Source: Glaciecola sp028401415 (GTDB taxonomy: Bacteria; Pseudomonadota; Gammaproteobacteria; Enterobacterales; Alteromonadaceae). From it: a stretch of DNA of 64,000 bases. Shown one piece after another: positions 46,304 to 55,667 of the stretch (within the stretch, counting starts at the first letter, position 1; each line of letters opens with the position of its first letter). The notes under the pieces are model-generated. The model did not search any database. It was given only the letters and a program-made list of their open reading frames with translations, and was not told where the DNA came from. A program made the translations under genes and the position numbers. The stretch spans positions 1,922,001-1,986,000 of the forward strand of contig NZ_CP171821.2 in NCBI RefSeq assembly GCF_028401415.2, written 5' to 3'.

Positions 46304-48162
46304 GATGACTCCTTTAAATGGCGAATCAGCTCTATTTCGCCCGGATCTGGATTGAACACGCGCTTGAACTCATAGTGTTCAAACACAGAAATCATCGGCT
46401 TGTTTTCAGATTTCACAATGGCGAACATTTTTGTCAACCCTCTGGCTTGCGCTATTTCAATCATCTGCTTGAGCAGTATTTTTGCCATGCCCTTGCCTTG
46501 ATGGTTTTCACGGGTAACAAAGGCGACTTCACAAATATTCTCCTCAGGATATAGATAGTATCGCCCAACTGCTTCAATAATCGCTTTTGAGCCCTCTTGC
46601 TTTACGATGGTTAGGGCAATATCTTTACTTTGATCAACGCTCACCAAATCACAGGATTTTTCACGGGTCATGCCTTGAGGAATATAGTTGTAACGCAATC
46701 GAACGGTCTCTTTAGTGTGCGAATAAAAGAACTCTTGCAAGCGCCGCTCATCCGACGGATTTAAAGGGCGTAAGTAAAATGTTTCTCCCTTAATGGGCAA
46801 GCGTATTATTTGCACATCACCCAGCTCAGGAATATCAGTCGGGGACTGTTTTTGATAGTCCGGCACCCAAACATGCTTTCGGATGGTGCTGAGCAGGTCG
46901 TCTCTAAACTTAGGATGAGCAACACGAATAAGTTCAAGCGCGCGTTCACGTATGCTCTTTCCTTTGAGGCTGGCAATGCCAAACTCGGTTACCACATAGT
47001 GTACGTTGCCTCTTGAGGTAACTACGCCAGCACCTTGGCTCATATTGGCTACAATGCGCGAGATAGTGCCGCCTTTTGCAGTAGAAGGCATGGCAATAAT
47101 GGGTTTTCCTCGTTTACTTTTGGATGAACCCGATACAAAATCAACTTGCCCACCGATGCCGCTATAAAACTGATGACCGATAGAGTCCGCAACAACTTGC
47201 CCGCTCAAATCCACTTCCAAGGCACTGTTAATTGACACCATCATGTCATTTTTTGCGATATTGGCTGGTTTATTTACGTAAGAGCTAGGATAAAACTCTA
47301 CATGAGGGTTGTTATGTATAAACTGATACAGGCGCTTAGAGCCTATACAAAAACTGGTGACCGTCTTGCCCGGATGAAAGGTCTTTTTACGATTGTTGAT
47401 AACGCCTCTTTGCATAAGCTCCATGACACCATCACTAATCATTTCAGAGTGCACGCCTAAGTTTTTGTGTGTATGCAAGTAATGTGTCACAGCATCAGGC
47501 ACCTTCCCGATGCCAAGCTGAAGCGTTGCGCCATCTTCAACCAGCATAGCAACGTATTGTCCGATACGTTCAGTCACGCCGTGAGAGTCTGCATGTTGAG
47601 GGGCTGTGGCAAGTTCTGGAATAGGCTGAGTGTGCTCAATACACGCGCTAAACTCACTTATATGCAAAAATGAATGCCCAGCCGTGCGTGGCATGTCTGG
47701 GTTAATTTGCGCAATGATATGTTTAGCACTTCGCGCTGCCGACATGACAATATCAACGGAAACGCCTAAGGAACAATACCCTAATTCATCAGGTGGAGAC
47801 ACCATAATAAGTGCGGCATCTAGTGGTAGCGTTTCATCGCTGAATAAGCCAGAAATCTCTGATAAGAAGCACGGTGTGTAATCGGCTCGCCCCTCTTCAA
47901 CCGCCTTCCTTACCGTATCGCCATGAATAAAGAAGGTATTTACTTTAAATCGATGTTTGTATTGAGGCTCAGCCCATTTATTATCCGACACGGTAACTAT
48001 GTGGACTAATTCGAGATCTTTTATCTCTCGCGCATCATCAATTAAACTGTCAATGAGGGCATTGGGCACAGCCGCGTTTGACCCGATAAAAAGTCGGTTT
48101 CCCGATTGAATCAGACCTTCCCAATCTACTGCGTTATTAAATTGCGATTTTAAAGACTGCAT
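46300..48162 (-). CDS. Acetyl-CoA hydrolase/transferase fused to a GNAT acetyltransferase, 620 aa
   Basis: Residues about 1-430 are acetyl-CoA hydrolase/CoA-transferase (LFIGSNAAVPNALI, TLQLGIGKVPDAVTHYL, GIGGQVDFVSGS, with the likely catalytic Glu in HYVVTEFGIASLKG). Residues about 455-615 are a GNAT domain (FYLRPLNPSDERRLQEFF, acetyl-CoA loop NHQGKGMAKILL). Fusions of this kind occur in several gammaproteobacteria. It could move CoA between acetate and other acids, with the GNAT part acetylating an unknown target. It is first gene of a two-gene operon with the deacetylase. Confidence 0.88.
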   Translation of the reverse strand: MQSLKSQFNNAVDWEGLIQSGNRLFIGSNAAVPNALIDSLIDDAREIKDLELVHIVTVSDNKWAEPQYKHRFKVNTFFIHGDTVRKAVEEGRADYTPCFLSEISGLFSDETLPLDAALIMVSPPDELGYCSLGVSVDIVMSAARSAKHIIAQINPDMPRTAGHSFLHISEFSACIEHTQPIPELATAPQHADSHGVTERIGQYVAMLVEDGATLQLGIGKVPDAVTHYLHTHKNLGVHSEMISDGVMELMQRGVINNRKKTFHPGKTVTSFCIGSKRLYQFIHNNPHVEFYPSSYVNKPANIAKNDMMVSINSALEVDLSGQVVADSIGHQFYSGIGGQVDFVSGSSKSKRGKPIIAMPSTAKGGTISRIVANMSQGAGVVTSRGNVHYVVTEFGIASLKGKSIRERALELIRVAHPKFRDDLLSTIRKHVWVPDYQKQSPTDIPELGDVQIIRLPIKGETFYLRPLNPSDERRLQEFFYSHTKETVRLRYNYIPQGMTREKSCDLVSVDQSKDIALTIVKQEGSKAIIEAVGRYYLYPEENICEVAFVTRENHQGKGMAKILLKQMIEIAQARGLTKMFAIVKSENKPMISVFEHYEFKRVFNPDPGEIELIRHLKESS

Positions 48163-48486
48163 GCTCGTAAAATGCTGTTAGAGAATAATCACAGACTACC
48201 AAGGCTTTGCAAGCAAAACATTGATCTAACGCTAAAGTCTTAAAGTCATTCATATTTAAATTGTCAGCATTTTATCGACAGTGAGAACGCGCTTAATAAT
48301 CGTTTACTATTGCCGTTTTGACTTTAGTACTGCGTTAAATGTGAAGGCGGACAGGCTGATCTGCTGAGCAGAGTTAGAGACAAATCTTTAAATGCACCAA
48401 TGCATAGGCGCTATTGGTGCATTACTTAAATGATTGTCACAACAAAAACAGTTAGCCCGTAAGATGCTTAGCTATCTGCAAAAATT
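48163..48486. other. Intergenic region with an 11-bp inverted repeat
   Basis: The 324 bases contain no convincing gene. AATGCACCAAT (48391-48401) and ATTGGTGCATT (48413-48423) are a perfect inverted repeat with an 11-base spacer, about 65 bases past the stop of the membrane protein gene (48487). It could end that transcript although no T run follows. The promoter of the acetyl-CoA hydrolase gene must lie toward 48163. Confidence 0.5.
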
Positions 48487-49275
48487 TCAAACCGCTTCTT
48501 CATGCTTTACACGTGTAAATACGTCTTCATATGAGGCAAATACTGCACCAAAGAACGTAGGGAAGAACACCAAAAGACCAAGCAGAAGCGGCAGGGCAGA
48601 GACCACATATAAGAGTGCCATTATGAGTCCGAACACGATGAGCGAAAAGATGTTTTTCAACGCCCCCGAAAAGCTCGCTTTCATCGCTTCAATGACTGGC
48701 ATATCTTGACTAACTATAAGCACTGGCGCGAACCATAGGGCCATGAGCAGCGGGATCATAATCACGAAGGCTAGCAGCATCGACATCCAATAGCTTGAAG
48801 ACATCGCCATTTCAGGATCAATTTCTTGTCCAGTAAACGCACTAAAAGCAAGTGAGCCTACTAAAGCTCCCATTATCGCTAGAGACACCGCCATATAGAT
48901 GAGCGTTAATACAAAAAGTGGTACAAATTTTTGCTTAAAACCAGCGAACAAATGGCTCAAGGAGAGGGCTTCACCGTTCCTAATAGCCTGACAACCGATC
49001 ATTAAGCCGCCAAGCCATACATAGGAAGTGAGCATCACTGCAATAGACCCAACGATGGGCACAAACTGTGCGCCGATCATAATTACCGCGCCAACGATCA
49101 ATATGATGATCCACTGCCACGGAGAGGCTTTGAATAACTCAAAACCTTCTTTAATCCAAGAAAACAGATTTGAGAATGGCCGGGACGTAGGCCCAATATA
49201 TTCAGCAAGGTACTGGCCTGTCTGCTCTACTTGCAAGTCAGACTCCGGCGCTTGATAAGCGTTTTCATTTTCCAT
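48487..49275 (-). CDS. BPSS1780 family membrane protein, 262 aa
   Basis: The N-terminal YQAPESDLQ and the first helix region WIKEGFELFKASPWQWIIIL match the BPSS1780 family of unknown function, an inner-membrane protein with about six helices. Length normal. Start ATG has AAGGAAG upstream. No functional clue from neighbours. Confidence 0.83.
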   Translation of the reverse strand: MENENAYQAPESDLQVEQTGQYLAEYIGPTSRPFSNLFSWIKEGFELFKASPWQWIIILIVGAVIMIGAQFVPIVGSIAVMLTSYVWLGGLMIGCQAIRNGEALSLSHLFAGFKQKFVPLFVLTLIYMAVSLAIMGALVGSLAFSAFTGQEIDPEMAMSSSYWMSMLLAFVIMIPLLMALWFAPVLIVSQDMPVIEAMKASFSGALKNIFSLIVFGLIMALLYVVSALPLLLGLLVFFPTFFGAVFASYEDVFTRVKHEEAV

Positions 49276-49403
49276 GACATCTTCCTTTTTATGTCGTTTG
49301 AGTGTTGTTTCTGTGTTTAAAAAAATCCATGCTCTTTGTTAGCACATTCTTACGCTAGCATGTTTTTGTAGGCAAGTTAATGTAATTCTGCCCGCACAAG
49401 CTG

Positions 49404-51242
49404 CTATTTTACTTGCACACTATCTATATAAAAAGTGTGATCATTTGCTTGTGGGCCAGCAACTATGGCAAAACCAGAAAACGAACTGATATCTAAACCA
49501 CCGAAATCTGACAGCGAAATTTCAACCGATTCCCACTGCTCGCTAACGGTAAAATTGACGGTTGGTGGCACCCCTGCTTGTGTGGCACTAAAGGCCATCA
49601 CTCGATATTGTCCTTCGCTCCCTTTTACTTTAAAAGCTAAGGCAGAATACGATGAGATATCTAAACCGACTATTGGAGGAATAAAATCGCCTATGGCGGC
49701 ACCTGCCCATGGAAATGCGAAGCCTGCATTGACATTCGCGGACACTTTTAGAACATGACTTTGTTGCTGGTCATCATACACCACCTCTATAGATGCCTTA
49801 GATTGACCGTTAGCGATCCGGTCATCTGAATGACTCCAAATAAAGTCTTCTACAGTAGGGTCGTAAATTGAGAAGGGTGTATCGTCGGAATCAAAATCGC
49901 CCAAAATGCCATTACTCAATCTTTTGCCAGAGGTCTGTTCAGCGTCAATTGAACGCCTTACCTCAAAGCCGTTTTTATAGATCTGATAAATATCGTTTGA
50001 ATGTTTTATGTTTTCGTTTGGATTTTGATTCAACAACACCAAGTCAGCCCGCATACCACTTGCAATTCTGCCTTTATCTGCAATAGAAAAAAGTGAGGCA
50101 GGGACGCGTGTTGCCGCTTGTAACACCTCTGCATTGCTCAAACCGGACTCGCTTAGCAGTTGCATCTCATGATGCAGAGATATGCCAAAAGCCGTACCCG
50201 GGTTAGGCGCATCAGACCCCGCTACAATCTTTACTCCCCCTGCATGAAATTTGGCTACGTTTTGCTTCGCTAGTTCAAGACTAAATGCGTTAGAAGAAAA
50301 ACCAAAGTCACCTAATAGACTCTGTTTCTGCATGGGAGAAAGAAGTGAATTCAGCTCTGAGCTGTGCTCAACGTTTGCAAAACTGTTATGCCCTGAAACT
50401 GAAGCAATCACCGCTAAAGTAGGAATAATAAATACCTTATTTTGTTTTGCTTTTATCACTAGCTCTTTCTCTGCGAGGCTATCTGCAAATATATGAACGA
50501 GGCCATTAATGCCAGCTTCAATCATATCTTTCGCTGCAGCTTGAGAAGAAATATGAGCCAGGGCCAGCATATCTTGGCGTTGCGCTTCTTCGATGAGCGC
50601 AGTCGCAGTCGTCTTATCCAGACTCGGTAGAGAGTTTTGGTAGGGCATATAAACGATTTTAATGTAGTCTGCGCCCTTTGATTTTCGCGCACTGATCCAG
50701 CTAGGGATGTCGTCCAGACTGTCTATCGTATCAATTGCAATGCCATATTGTGTGCCATGTCCTCCCTCAACTGTGGCCATCATGCCTGAACTATATAAAT
50801 CAGTTTTGTCGGTTTTACTGATCATATTACGATTGTCGATGACATCGAACATCATCGTTTCGTCCGTAAACATATCTAACTGGGTAGTCACGCCGAAACG
50901 CAGCGCATCGCTCAATGCGCTTCCGTAGGAATGCGTGTGAGCGTCGATTAATCCGGGTAATACATAGCGCGCATTTCCGTCAATAATATGTTCTTGTTCG
51001 TCTACGCTCAGGTTATGGCCAATCTCGACAATAAAACCATCGTTAACGCGTAGATCCTGAAGTTGCTGAAAACCCACATCTTGAAAGACCTTTACATTTT
51101 TAAGCACAAAGCTATTGCTGGTGTTGTTTGTATTCAATAGGGCTTCATCTGTTGATTGAGTATCAGTGGGTAGCACAAATATCAACAGTACAAGACTTAT
51201 CAAAACCACCGCGCTTGATATTGGGAAGATATAGCGAATCAT
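49404..51242 (-). CDS. Exported amidohydrolase with C-terminal CIA30-like domain, 612 aa
   Basis: N-terminal membrane anchor or signal (SAVVLISLVLLIFVLP). Amidohydrolase metal motifs: VLPGLIDAHTHSYG, lysine in DYIKIVYMPY, HISSQ and HIFAD, and SDAPNPG. After about residue 440 a beta-sandwich follows (PWAGAAIGDFIPPIVGLDIS, FYIDSVQVK), resembling the CIA30/galactose-binding fold. It probably hydrolyses a small amide or dipeptide outside the cytoplasm. It follows the ABC exporter genes (gap 17), suggesting export and processing of one compound, which is inference. Confidence 0.82.
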   Translation of the reverse strand: MIRYIFPISSAVVLISLVLLIFVLPTDTQSTDEALLNTNNTSNSFVLKNVKVFQDVGFQQLQDLRVNDGFIVEIGHNLSVDEQEHIIDGNARYVLPGLIDAHTHSYGSALSDALRFGVTTQLDMFTDETMMFDVIDNRNMISKTDKTDLYSSGMMATVEGGHGTQYGIAIDTIDSLDDIPSWISARKSKGADYIKIVYMPYQNSLPSLDKTTATALIEEAQRQDMLALAHISSQAAAKDMIEAGINGLVHIFADSLAEKELVIKAKQNKVFIIPTLAVIASVSGHNSFANVEHSSELNSLLSPMQKQSLLGDFGFSSNAFSLELAKQNVAKFHAGGVKIVAGSDAPNPGTAFGISLHHEMQLLSESGLSNAEVLQAATRVPASLFSIADKGRIASGMRADLVLLNQNPNENIKHSNDIYQIYKNGFEVRRSIDAEQTSGKRLSNGILGDFDSDDTPFSIYDPTVEDFIWSHSDDRIANGQSKASIEVVYDDQQQSHVLKVSANVNAGFAFPWAGAAIGDFIPPIVGLDISSYSALAFKVKGSEGQYRVMAFSATQAGVPPTVNFTVSEQWESVEISLSDFGGLDISSFSGFAIVAGPQANDHTFYIDSVQVK

Positions 51243-51259
51243 GTTCTTACTCCTTGATA

Positions 51260-52015
51260 TTATGCGTTTCGCTGCTTATTCCATGCGAAAATAGTCATGG
51301 TTAAAAACAAGGTGGTAATAATTGAGATAAGCATAAGATGATAGCTCAGCTCTCTTTCACCGGGAGCGCCCGAAGCTATAAGCGCAATTTCGCTTAAATG
51401 ATAGCTGGGCAAAAATTGTGCGAAGCTCTGAAGGCCAGCTGGAAATACCATCACGGGTATCCATAAGCCCCCAAGGGCTGCAAAGGCCAAAAAGAAGATG
51501 TTGGAGATGGCAACGGCAGCATTTGCATTGCACAAAAAACCAATGGTAAGACCAAACAAAATAAAGGGAAATATTGCCGCTATGTGCACCATCAGTAGCA
51601 GTGCCCATGTTTTTGTCGGCAGTGTCACACCTGCAGCAAATCCCGCGACTAGATAGACAACTGCGAGTGAAATACTGGCAAAGATCATAGTGCTGCATAC
51701 TTTAGCAGCAATGTAATTCATACCACGGCTTGGCGCTGCGCGCTTTAGCGATAACCAACCTTTGTCGCGTTCGTTCGCTACGCTAATACCAAAGCCAAAT
51801 ATAGCGGGCCCCATTACCGCAAAAATGCCGTAGGTTGCTAACATATAGGCTGCCTGATTAACGCCACCCGCCCCAGGGTTTGGTAAAACAATTGCGAATA
51901 AAGCGTAAAAAGCTACCGGCATGCCGATAGTGGGGAGAATGAATTCAGGTGCGCGAAAGGCTTTTAATAATTCGGCACCCGCCTCTAAGGAAAATGAAGT
52001 AAAGATACGACTCAT
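51260..52015 (-). CDS. ABC-2 type permease, 251 aa
   Basis: Six hydrophobic segments with the ABC-2 layout (FILPTIGMPVAFYALFAIVL, GPAIFGFGISVANERDKGWL, a C-terminal FLPSYHLSEIAL). Start overlaps the ATPase stop by 4 bases (52012-52015). Forms an exporter with that ATPase. Substrate unknown. Confidence 0.88.
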   Translation of the reverse strand: MSRIFTSFSLEAGAELLKAFRAPEFILPTIGMPVAFYALFAIVLPNPGAGGVNQAAYMLATYGIFAVMGPAIFGFGISVANERDKGWLSLKRAAPSRGMNYIAAKVCSTMIFASISLAVVYLVAGFAAGVTLPTKTWALLLMVHIAAIFPFILFGLTIGFLCNANAAVAISNIFFLAFAALGGLWIPVMVFPAGLQSFAQFLPSYHLSEIALIASGAPGERELSYHLMLISIITTLFLTMTIFAWNKQRNA

Positions 52016-52932
52016 GCGGCTTCTCCACTTTGTGTTTCCAGAGATACCTTGCCCGTAAGCTGGCTAAAAATATCTTCTAATTTTGGTTCGCTCACACTGA
52101 GATTTTTAAGAAGTGGATCAAGCTTCAAAAGCTCAAGGAGTGTGACGTTCGCATTCGCACTGCGTATTTCGCACATACGTCCATGTCTTCCGATTTCGCT
52201 CACTTCAGGCAAGTTATTAAGTTGGGGGGGAGTGAGCTTTGTTTGACAACGTATGACCGTGCCGCTTGCTTGGCGATGAAGCTTTTCGGGTGTGGTATCG
52301 GCCACAATATTTCCTTGATTTAGCACGATAATGCGGTCGGCTAAATTATCCGCCTCTTCTAAGTAATGTGTTGTGAGCACTACTGTTTTACCGCGATTGG
52401 CGAAGTCTCTAATAACGGTCCATAGGTTTCGTCGCGCGTCAATATCAAGGCCCGTTGTGGGTTCATCAAGAAAGATAAGCTGAGGGTCTCCCACAATAGC
52501 AAGCGCAAACTGCACTCTGCGCTTTTGCCCACCCGAAAGCTGCTTATAGCGCTTGTGCGCAAATTCACGTAACTCGCAGATGCTGATGGTTTCTTCTACA
52601 GACAGTGGCGTGGGATAGTAGCTTGCAAAAAGTTCGATTTGTTCCTCTACCGTTAACGTATCGGGCAAATCAGTATCCTGCAAAATAACGCCTATTTGTT
52701 GTTTTGCAGCCATACTACCGGGCTTATGCCCCATCGTAACAAGTTGACCTGAACTGACTTTTTCAAGGCCTAAGGCACATTTAATTAGCGACGTTTTTCC
52801 TGCACCGTTTTGCCCTAAAACAGCCACCACACCACCGCGATTTATAGCAAAACAAATATCCTGAATGGCGTGAACCTCGCCATAGGACTTTTTAAGATTC
52901 TGAGCTTTTAAACTCGTGTGTTGCACGCTCAT
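52012..52932 (-). CDS. ABC transporter ATP-binding protein, 306 aa
   Basis: Walker A GQNGAGKTS, Q loop VILQDTDLPD, signature LSGGQKRR, Walker B LIFLDEPTTGLD, and H loop TTHYLEEAD are all intact. The long C-terminal extension (about 220-306) is typical of ABC-2 exporters of the drug/antibiotic resistance type. First gene of an operon with permease and amidohydrolase. Confidence 0.92.
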   Translation of the reverse strand: MSVQHTSLKAQNLKKSYGEVHAIQDICFAINRGGVVAVLGQNGAGKTSLIKCALGLEKVSSGQLVTMGHKPGSMAAKQQIGVILQDTDLPDTLTVEEQIELFASYYPTPLSVEETISICELREFAHKRYKQLSGGQKRRVQFALAIVGDPQLIFLDEPTTGLDIDARRNLWTVIRDFANRGKTVVLTTHYLEEADNLADRIIVLNQGNIVADTTPEKLHRQASGTVIRCQTKLTPPQLNNLPEVSEIGRHGRMCEIRSANANVTLLELLKLDPLLKNLSVSEPKLEDIFSQLTGKVSLETQSGEAA

Positions 52933-53057
52933 TGTTCATTCCTGCACAAAGTGCATCGGCTGAATACATGAACGTATATTCAAATAAATCAAGTCAATCA
53001 ACAAGTGACAAAAGTCACCAATTTACGATGACAATTGACAGTTGATGACCTTAGGAC

Positions 53058-53645
53058 TTACGAATCAGCGTTAATTGCTTGGCGCGCTGCAAAGTCGGAT
53101 TTCTCACGCTCCACATACCGAGTCCACTGGCGCGCTGCGGCTCTACTGCCGCTGAAGGATTCGGCTTTTGCAAGCTCGTCGAGCGCCAAAGCAAACTGAC
53201 GGGTGTTGTACAGGGCCAGTCCAAGCACCATGTGCGTATTGCCAGCGTTGTCTAAGCCACCCTTTTCGAGCGCCGTATTGGCAGATGCAATGGCTTGCTC
53301 GTACTCTTCTAAGTTAAAATGTAAAAGCGCGAGTTGAGCATCAATTTCACCGTCGTCAGACAGCTCTGCTGCCATCTGCATGACCGGCACGGCTTTCTTA
53401 TCTTCTTTGGCACGTTCATAGCTATTCATACTGCTTTGTTTAGATTTTACGATATCTAATATTTCAATCGCTTCTTCTATATTGCCTGCATCGCCTGCCG
53501 CCTGCGCTCGCGCGAGCTGCTCATAGACTCGGGCACGCAATGCGGGTGTTCGTCGCGTCTTTTTGTCGCCAAGCTTCACTTCAGTTTGAGCATGCGCAGC
53601 GGGAGACAGTAGCGCACTGACTAGCGTTATCGAAGCGCCAAGCAC
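53058..53645 (-). pseudogene. Internally deleted TPR protein of a TonB-system operon
   Basis: The N-terminal part (signal-like LVSALLSPAAHAQ then ALRARVYEQLARAQAAGD and SKQSSMNSYERA) and the C-terminal part (KEDKKAVPVMQMAAELSDDG to QWTRYVEREKSDF) match the TPR protein usually found after tonB/exbD in Alteromonadales. That protein has about 400 residues; here the two parts are joined in frame at about residue 85, so about 200 residues of the middle are missing. The start looks damaged: the signal sequence continues upstream without an ATG before a stop, leaving only GTG 53645. No tonB, exbB or exbD is adjacent. Confidence 0.65.
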
Positions 53646-53735
53646 TGCTGCACCCGTCAGTAGAAAGGCTATGCGATGAGGCTTTACGATCCTTCAATAG
53701 CGGAAAACTTCAGACTTTTAAAGAGCCCAAGAAAT

Positions 53736-55247
53736 CTAAAGTAACGAGGCTAGAAACTTTGTAAACGGCACAATGTCTTGCCCAACACTGGCCGCTTCCA
53801 ATGCTTGCATGTATTCATCTTTTCGTTCGACGGGTACGATTGTCCAAGGATAACCACCTGAGGCCATCATTAGATTCATAATGAACCGGCCCATTCTGCC
53901 GTTGCCATCAAAGTAAGGGTGGATATAGACGAACATAAAGTGCCCCAGTACCACTTTGACTGCTGCATTCTCCTCTTCTGCGAGTAAGTCGAAGAGTGTC
54001 GGCATCATATCGCGAACCGCTTCTCGATTAGGGGGAGTATGCATAGACTGTCGAATATAAACAGGCTCTGAGCGATAACCGGCCAAGTCCGATTGTTTCA
54101 CAATTCCGGCGGCCACACTTGGGCCAAATAAGGCGAGATACCAATCACTGTGCGTCTGTTCCAATACGTCGCCTGGGTTCTTACCTTCTAATACTGCTAA
54201 CACGGCTTTTTTGACTTCCTGAAACGCATCCCAGTAGCCTCTAGCAGCCATGGCATCTAAGTGTTTTTTACTCTCGTCTAAACCTTCAGCTTGCCAGTTG
54301 CCAGAGCGAACCAGTTCAATCAATTCGCGAGTCACTCGATAACCTTCAATGGACAGTGAGTGGTAGGCGTCTGTAACGTATTTGTCTTCCACTTCGGCCA
54401 TATAGGTTTCGATGTCGACGCTTTGCTGTATTTTCTCAGGGAAATGCGAGGTAACGCTTTCACGCATTTGCGCCCACATGAACCGAATGCGATTAACATA
54501 GGGCGACATATCACGACTACCAAAGTTAACTTGCGTCTTCTCTGCGAAAGGGTCTTCTTCTTGCACTTTAAAATCGGCCGCTTTCATGCCTTTTAAGATA
54601 TTATCTGCAATAAGGTCTCGTCCAATATTTCTAAAAGCCCCCGCTAATCGGCCGGCAATCACACTATGATTTCCTGTGAGTAAAACGGACAATACATCGG
54701 ATGCATCTGTTACCATCGATAAAGCGGTACGCATCTGGATGGGAGCATTTTGAAACTGGTTCGCCGAAGAATGAACAAGCGCTGCTGCTAAGCTATAAAC
54801 ATTGAGCCCTTCTAGGTTTTTAATGTGTTCTGCGGCGGGCATGTTTAACCTGACATCAAAAATCGAGGTGTTGTGCAGAAAGGCAGTAGGTTTATTATTA
54901 CCTTTGGGCGAGCGCACGAGCAATTGCTGAGGTACCGTTCTATCGCCGATATGCAGACTAAGTGACTGCTCAGGTGATAGGCACCAGGAATTCTCGAACC
55001 GTTCAGACAAGTAGGCAGCACAGAAGCCCCAAAAAGAGGTATACCAAGATGTGCTGTCGCCTGACTTTTCATCTGGCATCGCCGGTATGTACCATCCCCG
55101 GATAACTTCGCGAATAAACCCATGCTTCAACAGCCGCTCTCGATGCACTCTGCTAAGTTGCTTTGACTGAATGGCAACAACACCTGATTCCTGAAACCCT
55201 TGTAATTGCTCGAGCGAATCGGCTAGTTTTTGTGATATGTCGTTCAT
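53736..55247 (-). CDS. Fic family protein with AbiEi-like N-terminal domain, 503 aa
   Basis: The Fic catalytic motif HPYFDGNGRMGR is intact (about 443-454), so AMP or another nucleotide-derived group can be transferred to a target. An inhibitory-helix motif S-x-x-x-E-G is present at about 297-302 (SLSIEG), before the Fic core, as in class II self-inhibited Fic proteins. Residues about 1-65 look like a winged-helix AbiEi-type domain (LLKHGFIREVIRGWYIP). Start ATG 55247; a GTG 12 bases earlier is possible. It lies beside an AbiEii fragment and several mobile-element remnants, so it was probably acquired horizontally. Confidence 0.87.
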   Translation of the reverse strand: MNDISQKLADSLEQLQGFQESGVVAIQSKQLSRVHRERLLKHGFIREVIRGWYIPAMPDEKSGDSTSWYTSFWGFCAAYLSERFENSWCLSPEQSLSLHIGDRTVPQQLLVRSPKGNNKPTAFLHNTSIFDVRLNMPAAEHIKNLEGLNVYSLAAALVHSSANQFQNAPIQMRTALSMVTDASDVLSVLLTGNHSVIAGRLAGAFRNIGRDLIADNILKGMKAADFKVQEEDPFAEKTQVNFGSRDMSPYVNRIRFMWAQMRESVTSHFPEKIQQSVDIETYMAEVEDKYVTDAYHSLSIEGYRVTRELIELVRSGNWQAEGLDESKKHLDAMAARGYWDAFQEVKKAVLAVLEGKNPGDVLEQTHSDWYLALFGPSVAAGIVKQSDLAGYRSEPVYIRQSMHTPPNREAVRDMMPTLFDLLAEEENAAVKVVLGHFMFVYIHPYFDGNGRMGRFIMNLMMASGGYPWTIVPVERKDEYMQALEAASVGQDIVPFTKFLASLL

Positions 55248-55299
55248 ATTCGCGCCCACTACTACTCGAAAAGTTTATAAGACTAAAATTTTTATCTCT

Positions 55300-55395
55300 A
55301 GGTTTTAGAGTTATATCATTTACAGGTTTTGTTGTCATTCATTTTATAGGTTTTAATGTCCTGTTATTTTTAGGCTTTGATGTTAATGAGCTTGG
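55300..55395. repeat. Tandem repeat, 24 bp x 4 (degenerate), upstream of fic
   Basis: Four consecutive 24-base units begin at 55300, 55324, 55348 and 55372, each starting AGG(T/C)TTT(A/T/G). Outside that start the units are divergent, with T-rich tails. The last unit overlaps the end of the AbiEii fragment. Read on the minus strand the repeat encodes K-P-x-N-x-x-T-L-like octets with a stop in it. Its position before the Fic start means it lies in the fic promoter or leader. Confidence 0.7.
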
Positions 55396-55649
55396 GGATA
55401 ACGGACATCAAAACTGAAGTAGCGGTACTCGTCTTTTACGGTTGCTTGCTCTCCCGTCTTAAAGGTGTTGTTCTCTGCAACCAATGACTGAATATGTTGC
55501 TTAACCGCTTTGCGAGCCTTTCGTCTAGCATTTCGTGATGTTAAATCATGAAATACCTCATTAGGTACCAGCTTGATATCAACATCTTCCGACATGCGGT
55601 TCGTTTTAATAGCTGACTTGGCAAGTGCGGTGCCGCTGTAGAGCCGTAC
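55383..55649 (-). pseudogene. AbiEii/AbiGii-type nucleotidyltransferase fragment
   Basis: The 88 residues from VRLYSGTALAKSAI through NRMSEDVDIKLVP to FSFDVRYPQAH match the core of AbiEii-family toxins: the G-T-x-L-x-K motif and the D-x-D motif in SEDVD. The intact toxin is about 300 residues. Here the N-terminus is lost at 55650, where IS91 sequence begins, and the C-terminus ends at TAA 55383-55385 beside the tandem repeat. It is probably the remains of an abortive-infection gene once linked to the Fic/AbiEi-like gene. Confidence 0.7.
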
Positions 55650-55667
55650 TAGTATTCTTATTTAGTT

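Noticed and set aside
55153..55338. Minus-strand frame of 61 residues with TLKP repeats overlapping the fic start
   Set aside because: It reads through the 24-bp repeat and then out of frame into fic; no ribosome site. Kept only as a comment on the repeat.
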